Positions 11,901-26,900 of a DNA stretch of 64,000 nucleotides are shown one piece after another. Positions within the stretch are counted from its first letter, which is position 1, and each line of letters opens with the position of its first letter. The stretch is from assembly GCF_000003815.2 (NCBI RefSeq), contig NC_049987.1, forward strand, positions 13,436,820 through 13,500,819. The letters run 5' to 3'. A program made the translations under genes and the position numbers. Under the pieces are notes generated by a model, which was not told where the DNA came from, did no database searches, and was given only the letters and a program-made list of their open reading frames with translations. Source of the DNA: Branchiostoma floridae (lineage: Eukaryota > Chordata > Leptocardii > Amphioxiformes > Branchiostomatidae).

Positions 11901-14900
11901 ACCCCGCGGGGATGTAGGAGATGTGGATCACGATCGCCCAGGGAACGTCCAGCAGCTGTATGGTGGGCAGCCTGTTCTCTTCGATCTGTATGGATGGAGG
12001 AATCAGAGCGGGCGCGACCGCCTTCTCTATGTCGTCATCTCCGTCGTCACTGCTTTCCGTCCGGATAGGCTTGGGTTTCGGGTCCTCCAGCACGAGTTCT
12101 CGCGTTAACCCAGGCCCGCACGGGGATTGAAGGCCGAGTTTATCATTCTTCGGCGAGTCTTTTGTCGTGTCCTCTTCGCTGGAGAGAGGGTCATCGCTGG
12201 TGCTTCCGTAACCGTCCTTCTCGACTTTGGGATGGATCAGGATGTCCGCGTAGTCCACCTTGTATTCGTACGCATCCCCGATCTTATGCCGGACAGTCCT
12301 GATCTCGTATTCGGAGATCACATTGACGTTGGACGGAATGCTGGTCAAGAGGACGGCTTTGAAGCCAGCCTTGTTCAAGCCGAGGCCGATGGTTGGGGCA
12401 AAGTCGGCACCTCTCAAGCGTGCCATCCCGGCTTTCGCAGTCTTAAGGGTGATCGCCATGATCTGTTTTACACGTAAGTCCTCAGACGAGCTCATCCTGA
12501 CGGCTGTGTTATCTCTTTGACGTGTCAGCGAAAGCTGGGCATGTGTTTGAGCAGTTTCCGTGGAAACCTCAGGGTGAGGAGTTGATGAGTGCCAGTTGCA
12601 GGTGGTACCTGCTGAGATGTTATTCTCCTGTTGTGTCCAATGGGTGGTGGCTAGTAGTAGTTATCCTGGGTTGCCATGGGGATGTCGGAAGTCCTGCTGC
12701 CTCGCTCACCTGGACAGCACAATAGAGAAGAATGCATGTAGGGTTAGGCTATTCAGTGTTCAAACTCTGTTTCATGTTTCTGTAGTTTTATATTATGTAG
12801 AAAGACAAAATACATAAGTGTGTATACAATTTGTATAGCTGTATAAATTAGCATTAAGTTTCTCTTAGATGTTGTTAAGGGCTTGGGAATTATTCACAAT
12901 CATGAATGTCAATTTGTTGAAAATGATACCCCTGAAGAAAGGAAATTGCGGGAAACCATCTGTATCATTATCAAACTGGAATATGTCAGATAATACTGAT
13001 TTGTGATAGAAAATTAAAGGCTTTTTGTCTAAATTTATCTCTCTACTATTGTATACATTGTAATTATGTGGACCAACAATCATTATAATATATAGACCTT
13101 AATAAGTAGGCCTGGAATAAGGCCATACCAGCTTAATTTCTCGGTTCTAAGATTTTTAAAAGTGAAAATATAACAAGAGGACATCATAAAGCTAGAGGGT
13201 AGGGAGGAAAACTTGAATATGACCTTATTCACCCCACCGAGTACACCAAGGCACAAACCTGGTCTTCAGGCTTCATTATCATTTTGTTTTTCCAGTTAAG
13301 GGTTTTTAAAGTCTGACAACGAACAAATCAAATTGGTGTGGTCTAAGCCAGCAAAAATGGAAGTAAAATTACTACCATAGAGAAGTGAAATCACTACAGA
13401 AACTTTCTGATGTGGAAAAATATTTTCTGACTCTAATTGCATGATGAAGAAGGTCTTCTGGTTAGAAAATCGAATTGAAAACCAAGGATACATCGATAAA
13501 AAAATCCAGCTTCTCCAGTATGCCTAATACAATCATGTCCTTGCATCCTTACTTGATTATCAAATTGAGATGACCACAAGCAACATTTCTGTAACTTGGA
13601 TACGGTTCAAGCTAGACTATTAACGATTAATCTGAAAACAAATTGTCTATCGCACATTCCTCCTTGTATCTTCTGTAGTGCTATAACAACTGTAGCCTGC
13701 TGGTAAACAGGATTTTTAGTGGACATCATTTGTAGCCTAGAACAGACGAAATTGTTTTTCAGGCTATAGCTTCAGCATAACTTGAAAAAAAAATGTATAT
13801 ATGATTGTTAGCCAGGTTAACTTCAAAATGCAATTTACAGTTTTCTGTAGTCTTACGAGCTACAATACGTGTACATGTGTGTATGTTTAAAAATGTACTG
13901 ATGATGAGCGTGTCCCCAATTGAAGAATTGTTACACTACTGAAGTTCAAGGACGACAGTTATATCTCCTTCCAGTTATTCCCAGTGTTCAAATGACATCT
14001 ACGTTATTTGATAATGGTAGTGATATACATGTAACAACAGTACTGTAGTCATAACTACTTTGAAATTATGGTTTTTATCGTGGGAACTTCAAATTCAAGG
14101 GTGTGCTTTACCATTTCAGACAGCACTTACTTCCCAGCAACTAGTGGAATGATGCAATTATAGGATTTGCGTCAATGTTTCTGTTTTGTGCGTCAGTGCC
14201 TGATTGTTATTTCGTTATGACATAGGGCTCAACAACATACGGCACACTATCCTTGTATGATCACAAATAGAGGGTATTTTCGGTAACTTATAGAGGATAC
14301 TTATCTTGTACAAGATTCAGCTGTCAAATGTCATAGAAAAAAGCTGTCCTTATCCTTGTCAGTGCTTTTCTTTGTTACATGCATCTTGAGAATTGGTCTG
14401 TATCAAAATGGTACGACAGTCGACGGTGAGTGCTTGTATTTGAGTCTAAGCAGATTCCCTGACAAGTATATAATTCAGATTGACAGGAAAGTTACAAAGT
14501 CACATGTGTGCTGATGTGACCGTCTTCAACTGTGGTCTATCTGATAGTAATTTTGCTCATCAGGAAACCTATTAATAATGATAGTATTATATGACACTTA
14601 AGTTGTGATATTGTATTTTACACTGTTTGAATATTCTATGATACCTGCAATTAGCCCACGGGCAAGAATTTGCAATAAAACTTGTTATTATTATTACTGA
14701 AAATGGCTAAATTCTCTTCAACTCCACACCCCAAAAGTGGGGAAAAATCCATGCCACTCCTTCATACCTGCCAACCTATTATAGAAATCATAATACCCAG
14801 TAAAAATCATAAAGGCTAGAGGTTTATCCCTTATAAGAAGCCCAGGTGTGGCTTTAACTCAGGATCAATAAATAGCCTATCAAAACCACCTTACCAAACT

Positions 14901-17900
14901 GGCATCTGGCGATAATTGGACTATCCAGTTTGCAGATACCAGTTTTATTGTTTCTGTGGCAGAGGTCACGTGCAAATTGTTGCAGAGGGGGCAAGAAAAT
15001 AACAATAAATCAGAATAAACCGAGTTTATTAAGAATCAATGGTCTTGGCAACTGAACAATTTGTAAGTGTGAGCAATAATTCAAAGCATAAAACTGCCAA
15101 CTTTTATTTCTTGCAGTATGATTAAAAAAGTTTTTAGGGCAAAAAAGAAGCTTACATTTAGTTGTCACATTATTATTTTCTTTCAATATTATTATTTCAA
15201 TTATAGCTATTTCAGCATTTCTTTCAGTATTATTGTTTCAATTATGATAGTTACTTTTGTGCTATCTAAAGTATCTGTACATTATACATATACAATACAA
15301 CGTATACGATTCCACGAAACCATTCTGTCACCAGTGAAAACTTGAAGTTGTGTTTGTTTGACATAAAACTTTTATTTTCTTCCAATATTTGCAGTCGAAC
15401 ATTGTCAGCATCTTCTGTTGGGTTGTCACATAATAATGTGTTCTCAGTGCACTTTGCTGAAGCTGAAAATTGTCCATCAAAGCGATCACCCCTCACAGTG
15501 TGATCGAATGAACCCGCAATGATTTATCCAGGGTCTTTGACGTCTTGATGTTCTCAAACAGTAGTGTTGGGGCATGCACCAAAATGTCAGAGGGTTAAAC
15601 GTCTGCGGATGGAAAGTTCAGAGAGGAACGCACAGATGAATCAAGGCGTCCTCTGGCCATGGGCAGGGTGCCTGTTGGTCAGAGCAGGTGCGATTTATGG
15701 TAATGTCTCCTATGACATTTCCCAAACAGACTGTACTGCCAGGACGCTCAGAGGGCAAAGTATGGTCGGAGCAGATACGGTAATCCTCCAAATTTTTGTT
15801 GTGGTTTTATGTTTGTGGCTGTTGCGGTAACCATTTCACTGCAAACTGCCACCGGTGTTTTCAATTTACATGTACAGTATGCATGCGACTATAGGGCTAT
15901 AATGAACTTGAAACTAAGGCGAACACTCCATTTTGCCCTTATGAACTGCGAAATCAAATCGCTGGGAACTTTAAAGGTACAGTATGCATTTGCAATATAC
16001 CATACTACAGTATGATGCAAACATACATGTACATGTACAGCAAATGAAAACAAGCTTTGTTTCTAACTTGCCTCTAATTTAATGCAATTTCTTTATTTTG
16101 AACAACAAAGACACTAATGACCAGTCCGACAATATTAGTTGGAACAAGTCTAGTTTTATCAATTCTAAACACCCTTGCTGAGGTGCTTGCATGTCTGTGT
16201 GGCCCAATTGCAAGGGTTACATTCCAAAAGTTATACTCCAAAAGTTATACTCCAAAAGTTGTAGCTTTTGCCAGATTGGTTGACCATATACTGTTTGAAC
16301 AAGCACTAGAACTATTCCTGTCAAAGTTCAACAACGCATACTGTCCAAGTTAGGGTGAGTCAGGGCTTGAATTTTTGATAGAATGTTGTCAGTAAATCCA
16401 TGGATGATTGGAACGTGGTGCGACCATTTCGCGTCACTTTGGAAGACGAATAGCGATGTGGCCCATGTAAAACGAGCAGGCAATCTCGTCCAATAGCTCA
16501 CCAGGGATCCCCAGCTGGGGCTAACTGCCCAGGGTACTGTCCGTCTTTGCCGTTATTGAATATTCCGTTAGCTTCAAATTGCTGGCTACCAACAGAATGA
16601 ATGTCCAGGCTCAATGTGGGGCCAACTACTGGTAGATTGCATGCTGTTGATATCTGGAGCTCGAAATTACAACTTGAGTGGCAAGATTTGTGAAACCCAT
16701 TTTTACCATCGATGATTAAAGCAAACTTGATATTTTGGAGGACATCCTGGTTCATGTGAACTCCAACACAGACAGAAAAATACATTATATGATATCAATG
16801 TCAGAGGTGTGCCACCTTTCCAAAGGAAAAAAAATGGCACATATCCTTAAGATACTATTAACAGTTTGCTCCATCCTTGTGGCATTGCACCAAATGCAGG
16901 GCTCGAAATACCACATGCATATGCAAGTTTGTGCAAGTAAAATTGGTGTGGTGCAAGTAAGTTTAGACCAAACTTGCACCAGTGCAAGTTACTTTTGTCC
17001 TCTAATACCTGGCATTAGAAAAAGCTTACACACACACACCAAGAATATTGTCTGTCATTGAAAGGTAAAAGAAAATAACACTGAATAAAAAAAAGCCTAA
17101 ATTTGTTATTTCTAAATTTGGTTAGACATCCAGGTAAACTATTTTTTTTTAAACAAATCCATCTCTACAATGCTAATGATTCCTATGGTGCTGTCTTACC
17201 TTGATTTGCATATGAGTAACATTTGCATACTAATTAGTGACTTTAATATGTTCAACTGGTTTTTCCAGTTATATGTATTGCATTGAGTTGTTCTACCACT
17301 TCATTCTGGAGATGCTTAAGACTAGTTACTGTGATGGATGTCACTCGAAGAGTCCAGAAGAAATCTATGGATCTTATCGAGTTCACCTCCTTGCTTTAAT
17401 TGAGCCTGAATTCACAGTTTTTATGAAACAGTTTGTACAATTTCAAACCAAAAATAAGATACGCTACGGAAAAATAAATATCCAAACATGTGGTCTTTAC
17501 CGGTATGTATCCCCATTTACTCACGCACATTTGCAAATTTTCAGAAGAGGAGATAAGGGGTTAACAGTTCACTATTTTGGGTCGTGCAAGTAAGTTTCTT
17601 TTGGTGCAAGTTACCTTTGGCTTAACTTGCACAGGTGCAAGTTGACTGAAAAGTGTATTTCGAGCCCTGAAATGAAACATTCTACCTTCATTATAAATCT
17701 GTAAGTGTAAGTTGTTGTTTTTTCACAGCAAATTTTTGCAACATCTGCAGATTAGGTCGTTCATACATTGATTAATTTTGCACAGAATTCCACTCCCAGC
17801 AATACATTTCTAGCAATTACTGTTGTGAGATGACACGGATAGAGTAAGGCCTCTATATTATGGCTGTCCTAACAAGATTATTTTGCTCCAGAAAATTATC

Positions 17901-20900
17901 TTAGAGACGTGCATGTCGGAAAGTTGATGTCGCAATTTAGGAGCGTCTCATCGTGGAACCATGTCACATCTTCAGAAATTGATAAAGATTTATAGGAAAA
18001 AATTTCTAGGATTTCCTAGAATCCAGTTGCAGATATATTTATTGGTGTGATTAAATCAACTGAGCTGAAGTGGAAGCTTTCCAGCATAGTAAACTCAGTT
18101 ACTTTATAGTCTGTTATTAGATTGCTAGGACGTCAATACATCCGACCTTGGATACTGGCAAAGTTTGAAGGTGAAGAATGTCTTTCTCAACTGACAAGAA
18201 TGGTTTGTACTTTCACTGGAACTCGAAATGGAATTGAAATACTTAATTTGAATTCTAGCCTGTAATTTTACCTTAATTTTGTAATCAGAGTTACTGTCCA
18301 ATGGGTGGTAGAAAAGGAAAGTGATCTTGATCCAGCTTAGCTCAATGATGAAGAGCTAACCTTCCACTGGTCATGGTAGAGAGGACATACGCTATGTACA
18401 GTATTTACAGGTTTATTGTAATGGGGAAATTTCCCTAGCTCTTTACAACAAGCACAATGAACAGTGGACCACGGTTTAATGTCCTGTCCTAAAAACTGCA
18501 ACCCTTTCCGGTAGCATGCATGTCGGCTGAGCAACACAGCCGGAATCAAACTCATGGCTAGTTCCAGAGGCAGGGCCGCTAACCACTGGACTACACACGC
18601 TACACAGTGGTGACCTTTTCAGACCCATCCTTGTCTTCCTATGTTCATGTAGGCCTTCAGACTGATCAGTATTCCTAGTCACGTAGCTGAAGAGCCCTGG
18701 AGCATGCCAGCTCACACCAGTGTCTGAATCCTCCTGGCTGCCGAGGTGGTAAAACCTCATTAGCAGGGGAATCAAACCTTCACGTCTCCTTAAACATGCC
18801 GTCTGCTCCTGTTGATCCTGTTCTTGGATTTGGAACCAGGCCAGATTTGTCACCAAGAACTATCTCATACAACGGTTCTTACATTTATCTTTTGCTTTGT
18901 TTCGTCTTGCATAAGCAGTTAACTGTCAGGTTTGCGTCACTTGCACAATATTTTTTATGAATAAATGTGGTTGGGTCTTTAACATGCTTGAGATGTGGTG
19001 TCTGCTTAAGCACGGGACCTAAAAAAAATGTTCCATCCAAGAGGATGTTTCTAGCCACAATCTCTGACTCACTTCCATAGCCATAGGAACAGTTTGTCTG
19101 TCCACAAAAGATTCCGCAGGACCACTGTCTTTCCTGACCTCTCCTTGACATCACTAATCATGACAGTTATTTCAAAATGCACAATGCATTGACTCCAAAT
19201 AATTATTCCTTTTACCAAATCCATCCTCTGATTTGTACATACAGTACTAATTTAGAGAGTACTATGTCTTGTCTGCAAATTCATGATCAGCCTCTGACTG
19301 CAAATTGCAGCTATCAGACAGTGGATATTTCATGCCCTGTAACTGTATGGAATTGAACATGTAAAGCATGGTTTACTTCCCCATGTCTTGGCAGTAATGC
19401 TATAATGTAATGGTAAGAGCTCTTAATACAGGTGTAGAGAGAATGAAAATGCAGTTATTTACAGACCCACCTCAGCTACAACTAAGTAAAAGATAAATGA
19501 AAACTGTTATTCATTTCTAGTTGTTGGGGACTGAATTTTACGGTATGGTGTTCATGCTGTTTAAGTCAAGTCAAGGCCTTTATTAAGTGTTTATGGTTCA
19601 AGCAATTAAACGTAGTAGTGCAAAGAAAGATGGATAAATACCTTTGCAGTGTGACAAGTGCACAGAAAGAGGTTACTGTAAAATCCACTGCAAAGAGTTT
19701 TACAATTTACTGTAGATTGTATTACAGTTGCCAACATGATCTGCCCCCACCATTTTTACATGCACTTCCTGTCTTTAGCATCTTCCTCATTTTGTTTCCA
19801 AGCAGGTTCCTCACTTTGTTGGTAATGACTGAAGAATTACCCCGGGTAAAAGAGTATTTAGCAATGCCTCATTAGCCTCATTGCAGTGAATAGCCTAAAT
19901 GGACTAAACTGGCGCTTCTTTATGCAAAATCAATATGTTCTTACCCCTCTGTATTTCTGACGTGCTTCAGCTTTAATGTTTGTTTTTTTTTTTGTAAAAA
20001 AAGAAGCAATACCTCCAAAATGTTTATGTATATATCAGTTTTTGTATAAGTTTTAACAGTTACTGTAAATGCAGAAACTTTTGTGGTGGTTTATTGTTCA
20101 CGGTTTTCACGGTGGTCGCTTCACCACGAATTTAAGACCACCACGAACATTTTTCCATGGCAGTAAGAGATAACAGTGCATGGTGCTACCGCTAACTTAG
20201 GTCCTTTTTCCGCTACCACAAACTTAAATCCCTGCAAACTTAAAGGCATTTGCAGTATTCAAATGTATGAATATTCATGTAGGTATAGGAATGTTAGTAT
20301 GAAAGTCGAAGCCTTCTAATGCAGCATTGATGACATGCATTACTTTGTAATTAGTCACCGATTAGTTCTAATCAATGATGCTGTTGCTTTTGATCTTACT
20401 GCACTTTAAATTGTAATAACTTTGCCTCAATGCTCCCATGTGTGTTTGACTCTAATTCCACATGAAGTATTGACTTAAAGGTTATGTCAGAAAGCATTTA
20501 CAAGCGTACACATGAGTTTGAGATGTAATTTCTGTGGTATATGTTTTCTTCAAAGTTAGGAAAGTGAAAAGGCTGTCCTTGGTGCTGAATGGCTTTCTGT
20601 TGCATAAAATGCCTTATAAGTAATATCCGAGATTGCTATTATTATTTTCTTTGCAATAATCATTAATGCTTAAGCTTTCTAAGAATTGAAGAGTATCAAG
20701 TGACAAAGTTCATTACATCTTGCTTAGAATAAGAATGTTATTAAATTTTTGACATATCTGTCTGTTGAGTAGAATATTATGATGTCTGAAAAAAACAGTT
20801 TTTTGAAAACCATTGATTTCTACCTTTTTTCTCCATTGTGTATTACTGTAAAAGGTCATTCACCCCTTTTGCTTGTTGTGCATTTTAACACTATTAGTAT

Positions 20901-23900
20901 CAGGGATTCAGTCAACAACTCTTAAGGTGCCAGGAAGCTTTCTGCCCCAAAACATCATTACATATGGGTCAAAGTTACTGATTTTAACCTTGCAGTGCTT
21001 GAACAGAACACGAGATATCAAAATATTGCGGGGAATGCTATTGACAGGAGGCCCATTATCAAAATTAAGCTTCGTTTTCCCGACCCTTACCCACATACAT
21101 ATAGCGGGTACCAAAAATGATCAAGTTAGACTGTCCACACTGACCACAGGCACACTCATACTCGAGTCATAGAGACAGTGACACATACAGACATACAAAC
21201 AGCACCAAAAACCTACATCATGTAACATGCATTGGCATAATACCGGTAGTAAGACTTATACCGGTAGATTAAAAATACTGGAACTTAAAGAGATCTACAC
21301 ATGCAACAATAGTTATTTCTGAGCTGTGCACACTTCAGACATCTAGGTGTCCAATACACCATTTACAAAGCATCGATAACAATGCATTCGAAGACAACAA
21401 GGCCAAAAGTTTTCAGTATACTTTTTTTTAAATTTCGGGGTAGGCAGCTCGTCGTGGGACGAACACACTGTCACATTCATTGCCAAATTTATAGATCATA
21501 ATTACACATGCTCACGGCACAAGACGAACATGATTCAACAACAATCTTGAATTTCTGTTGGTGACCTACAACTCATGTAAAAGTGTGAAGAACCGTTGCA
21601 TAATAGCCCGGATCTACGACTGAATGGGCAAAATTGAACGTATGCAGCCATTTTCCCGCCATTTTTATATCTACGCTAGCAGTGAAGTGTTACGTCATAG
21701 CGGTTGTGACGGACAGAAGTTAAATGAAAATTCTTGACAGTATACGTCCGTTTTCTCATGACATTTTGTATGCTCATGCAGGTTTATGTTTTATGCATTT
21801 ACTGACAGAAAAGGAAGGAACATCAGAGGATGTATAAATGTACATAGCAGCAGTTAATTGTGCCGTGTTTCTTCCTACCGGTATTTTGTACCCCCTCCCA
21901 ACCACGCGCCCGTTCGCCGTGTTATTCCGCGGCGTGTTACAATTACAATATTACGCTTTTAGCAGGACAAGAGTGGCAGAAAAGTTACACAGAAGAAGTG
22001 GCAAGGGTAACCTATAACAGCAACATGTAACTGGAGAAAATGATGCGTTGACAATTTGTCAAATCAGTATGGCTAGAGAAATCGTCGTAAACGTACCGGT
22101 ATTATGATAATAGATGTTACATGCCAAAGGCAATAACTAGTTTTAAGATCACTCAAATCAATCACACACTATCCAGCTTATTGTCTGTTGTTCCAAGTCT
22201 TACAGGGGCTTGGCATGTATAGATGTGGTGGTTTGATGGCAGCCTGCCGAGTGCTTCTGAATCAGTTCTCCACGTCACCTCTGTGTAGGTTGAGTAAGTA
22301 GAAGTCTGCCTAGATAAGGGCATGAGCTGAGCAAGCAGAAAAAAAACCTGCAGAGCCTGCACTAATTCTCATCACATGCAGTGCAGCAATTTGCACCTCC
22401 ATCATGTGAGTTTTCTATCAGATGACCTCCCAGTTTTCAGATATTGATTTTCAGATGAAGGACTGACATGTCCATCCCACCAGGATGTGCAGAGTTCAGA
22501 GAAATGCAGGGTTTCTGCAGAAGGTCATTGAAGAGTGATGAACTTTATGACATATTCTTACATTTACAAAATTGAATCCTCTGATACAATAGGGAGGTGT
22601 GCAGCACAGTCATATGCATGTGTTTACTTTAATCTTACAAATTCTACCACATAGTGTAAACTAGAGTTCGGCGACCTCATACCTCCATGAAAATTTAGAG
22701 CTTTCCTAAATTTAATGAAATTGACTAACACATAAACATAATTTATGCATGGTGTTGTTCATCATTGACTAACGTACACATGTCACAATCATAAAATTCC
22801 CATTATTAATCATAAAGCGGTTTTGCAATTTTTACATAAATTATGCAAATAAGCCCCTCATTACCATATTTGGTATCTGCTTATACTCCACCTATCATAA
22901 TTAACATGTGTTACATTTATTGAAGTCCAGTTATTGAAAACAATGGAATTATACAATTTCCTCATTAATTATGCAAATTAAGTCCTCATTTGCATAACAT
23001 GTATATCATTATGAACATCTTTGTCTAAGGTACCCGCATGCCTAATATGATGCCAATCTGTCAATCCTTTCTGCAGTTATCCGCTTTGGAGTGTCTTGAC
23101 AAAAACGCCCCTGCAGTTCCACAATTAAATGTTAGAGGGCTGAAACTTGCTCCACTTGGTCATGGCACTAAAAGCTATCTACCACCTAAATGTCAAGACC
23201 ATAGCATGTCTGGAACAAGAGATACATTGAAAAAACTGCTGTGATATAATATTCTCATTAATTATGCAAATGTACTCCAATTTTGCATAATTAGTATCTT
23301 ATCTTGTACAACATTGTCTAAGGTACCTACATGCCAAAAATCATGAAAATTCGTTGTTCCCTTCTTGAGTTATCGTCTTCAGAAGTTTTTGACAATAATG
23401 CCCCTGCTATCCCAAAATTAGACGCTAGGGGGCCCAAACTTATGTCATTTCTTCCTGAGCACAAGAACTATCTAACACTCAAAAATCGTGGCCAGAGCTT
23501 GTTCAGAACACCGAGATAGCAAAACCGGAAGTTGCGCTGCAGTACCAAGGGGACCCGCTAGAGGGCCCAAAATCTAATCATTTCCAGCTTTCATCACACA
23601 CTACCAACACACCAAGTATGAAACCAATCCACCCAGCCGTTCTTGAGTTATTTTGTTTACACACACACACACACACACACAAACACAATCACAAACGCGG
23701 GGTAAAATATAACCTCCATGACATTTCATGGAGGTAATCAGGTAATTTTAATAGTGATTTTATTTTCGAAGTAACCTCTCCATCATGATATTCCATTCCA
23801 TAGTATTTTACTACTTTACTGCAGATTCTGAATTGTTTTTAATGGGAAGTTAAAACACTGAAGACCTCCTTTTCATTCTTGTAGCAAAATCAAATCACCA

Positions 23901-26900
23901 CAAACAAGTGCTTTAGAAAAGCTGGCATTTTGCCAAGGTTTGCGTGTGTACACGGTTTTTTCTAGTTATTGGAATGTGCTGAAACTATTGTTTATATTAA
24001 ATGGATGTAAAAAGGAAACAAGAAGAATTGAAAATCACCCTCCCCTGGACTCGATCCCGGACCGTAGCTCTGCAAATCAGGCTGACGTCAGAGGTATTTG
24101 TGTAGTGACCCCTGAACCCGGAAGTCACTTCCCCGGTGCATCATAGCGCACTTTTCAGAAAATGATATCTCAGCAATCGTTTACCCCTGCTTTAACATTT
24201 TTACATTGTCACGGTCTCCATAGTACGTACTACAAATCTGGTAAGTTAGAAGGTCCAGTTCTTTTTCGATAATACAGGGCGATCAATGAAAAATCGTGGC
24301 AATTTCCATTTTCGCACTGGAAATCCTACTAATGAATATTAACTAAGTCGCAAAGGAATCTGGGATAGGCTATATGTAACTGTTATATATATATATACAC
24401 GATTTATTTGGAAAACATTTCATCTTTATGAATTGGTAATACAACATTAAAATGTAAGAGCAATAATTTGATTATATGCTGCATCAATCTTAGGAATATC
24501 ATACTTCATTCATTTAATCTAATCAAATATCAGGCCCCATTACGGACCACAGACAATGACTCATGACAGAGCTTTTAAATTGTATACAAATGCATTGCAG
24601 ATTTTGAACAGGTCCGTTCATCTCAACATCACTCCATCACCCCATCACAATGGCGACTACACTGGCCGGAAGGCATTTTGCCACTGCAAGTGGCAAAATG
24701 CAAAAATGCTGAACTCACAGTATTCATCTGTAATGTTGTCTAGATTCTAAGACATGCAAGTCACTCTGTCTTAGATGGTCTGAGACATTACGTTCACCAC
24801 ATTTACGGTAGTTTACCATTATGCACATTGTAACCTATATCTGTTGTTTTTAAAGATGAGGTATTTAGGGACATCTAGTTGACGACCGTTGGTTTCAAAT
24901 TGCAATGTTTTCATAACATTCCAGTCTGAAACAGCCGTCTGTTGACTTGATATCCCTGAATACTCCCTGATTTTATATACAATGGATATACGCGGTTGCC
25001 CCGTGACTAAAGGTGAACTGGCATTGTATGAATGCAGTACTTTTTACAGTTCATTGTCTGAAGAGTATTTGCCCCCTATTTAGATGATTGAAAATTCTAC
25101 CCTTGCCTCTGAGTCAGTGCAGTAATGAAACCTTGACGTTCAATCTACCGTCCTATCACCTCAGAAGTGATAATGGCATTGGCTGTGTAGGAGCTTTTAG
25201 CGCTGAGTAGTTTTCCCTGTAGAGACTTCATATTAGTCTGCTGTGAACTAGTCATTACTTGTAATGTGTCTGGTTATAGTGGGGGTAGTCAAACATCTTT
25301 GTTCAAGATGATAGAAATCTGATGCTGCTTGAAAGAAATACATTATTCAAGTTACTTTTGAAAGGTTTTCTTTGTGCAAAACTATGTCTCTAAGTGTATG
25401 CCTTTTCATTATGTACCTTCTTAGTGAAAGATAAGTTTAGAAGCATATGTGACCATGTATTTAAAATGCATGGAAATGAAGTCTTAATTCTTTGCCAAGA
25501 AATAGAGCAGCCAATAATAATTAATATACAATCATGAATCCTGACAAAAGGAAGATGGAAGTAAAGAATGTATGATTAATTTTGCATTAGAAGGGAAAGA
25601 CTGGCTATGAGGTTTTTGAAGTGTTTTAAATCTGCAATTGAAACAGCCCTGTAGTACAGTAGTAATACAGGGAAAATACATATTCACTGTGTCATGGATT
25701 CGTGGTGCAGAAAGCACTCCAAAACTACAAAAATAAAACCACTACAAGAGTTTTTGTTTCAATAGTATAAAGCACTGACGGATTTCAAATTTTAAGGCTT
25801 TAGACTCAATATCTTCCAACAAGAGTGGTAGTGTGATCAATAACGTATTGGACTGTTGAATCCATTTGTATCTATCTTGTCCTGTGGTGAGTCAATAGGA
25901 GCGATAATAGAATGAAATCGCCCTATGCAGACAATACAAACTGCTTACATACTTGTAGATGTTTTAGGCATAGATATCAGATGTATTGATGCAGTGGTAA
26001 AAGAGTTAAAGCTACATTGTATAAGTTCTGAGACATGATACAAGTATTTGCCATACCTCTTTTAAGTCTTTAGCTATCTTCCAAATAACAAAGACCGGGT
26101 TGTACAATTATAGGTAGTACTACATGTAAAATATAGGTGTATTTCTAACATGAATGCAACTGTTCATTAGGCTTAGTGATAGGATCCACAATCCTATCGG
26201 GGAAAACTACATGCAGGCCAGTCCTACATGCAGCATTAGTAAGCCAGGCACACGTGTACATGTACAGATGTATCTCCCAAAGGCACCGTGCCATTCCAGG
26301 CTTTTAGTGGCACAATAGCAGTATTTTCACCCTCCGTGACAAGACATGAGTCATTCTGAAAGTTCTGTAGACCAAAATTTCATGCCTGTCCTGTGTGTCT
26401 GCGAGCTTGCTTTCATAACTGTCGTCTGACTGGCATTTGTCACCATATTGATCGACAACAGATGGACCAACACCATCAGCATCAACATTATTTTCACCCT
26501 CTGTGACAAGACATACATGTACTGTAAGTCATTAAGAAAGTCCTGCAGACCAAACTTACACTGCTATGTCACTTTTTGTTCCTGTGAATGTGCATTCATA
26601 ACTGTTGTCTGACTGGTATACTGTTAACAATATTGCAGGAAAGAAAGCTATCTGTGACTTTCGCTAAATTATACATTGTAATAGAAAGATACTGTGTAAC
26701 GAGAAGGAGACATATTAAGCAGTGCAAGCTTTTTGAGAGAAAAAAAGGACAAGCTACGGTAGCAAGTAAAAACTCAAAATACAGGTCGAGTGTCAGAAAG
26801 TTTCAAGTAATGATCTATTTCAGGTATGTTACAACAGCGTGTTGATAGTAGAACTTGATGCTGTTTTAATCTTGAGTCCATTCTACAAGTAGAAAATGTT

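Noticed and set aside
11410-12108. 232-codon open frame on the + strand
   Set aside because: It lies opposite the 318-codon frame. Its composition (His/Val/Asp-rich, few domain-like stretches) is what a GC-rich antisense frame gives.
24010-24130. tRNA-like sequence on the - strand with GGGATCGAGTCC
   Set aside because: The B-box-like word is good but no A box or fold could be found in the right place; perhaps a SINE relic.
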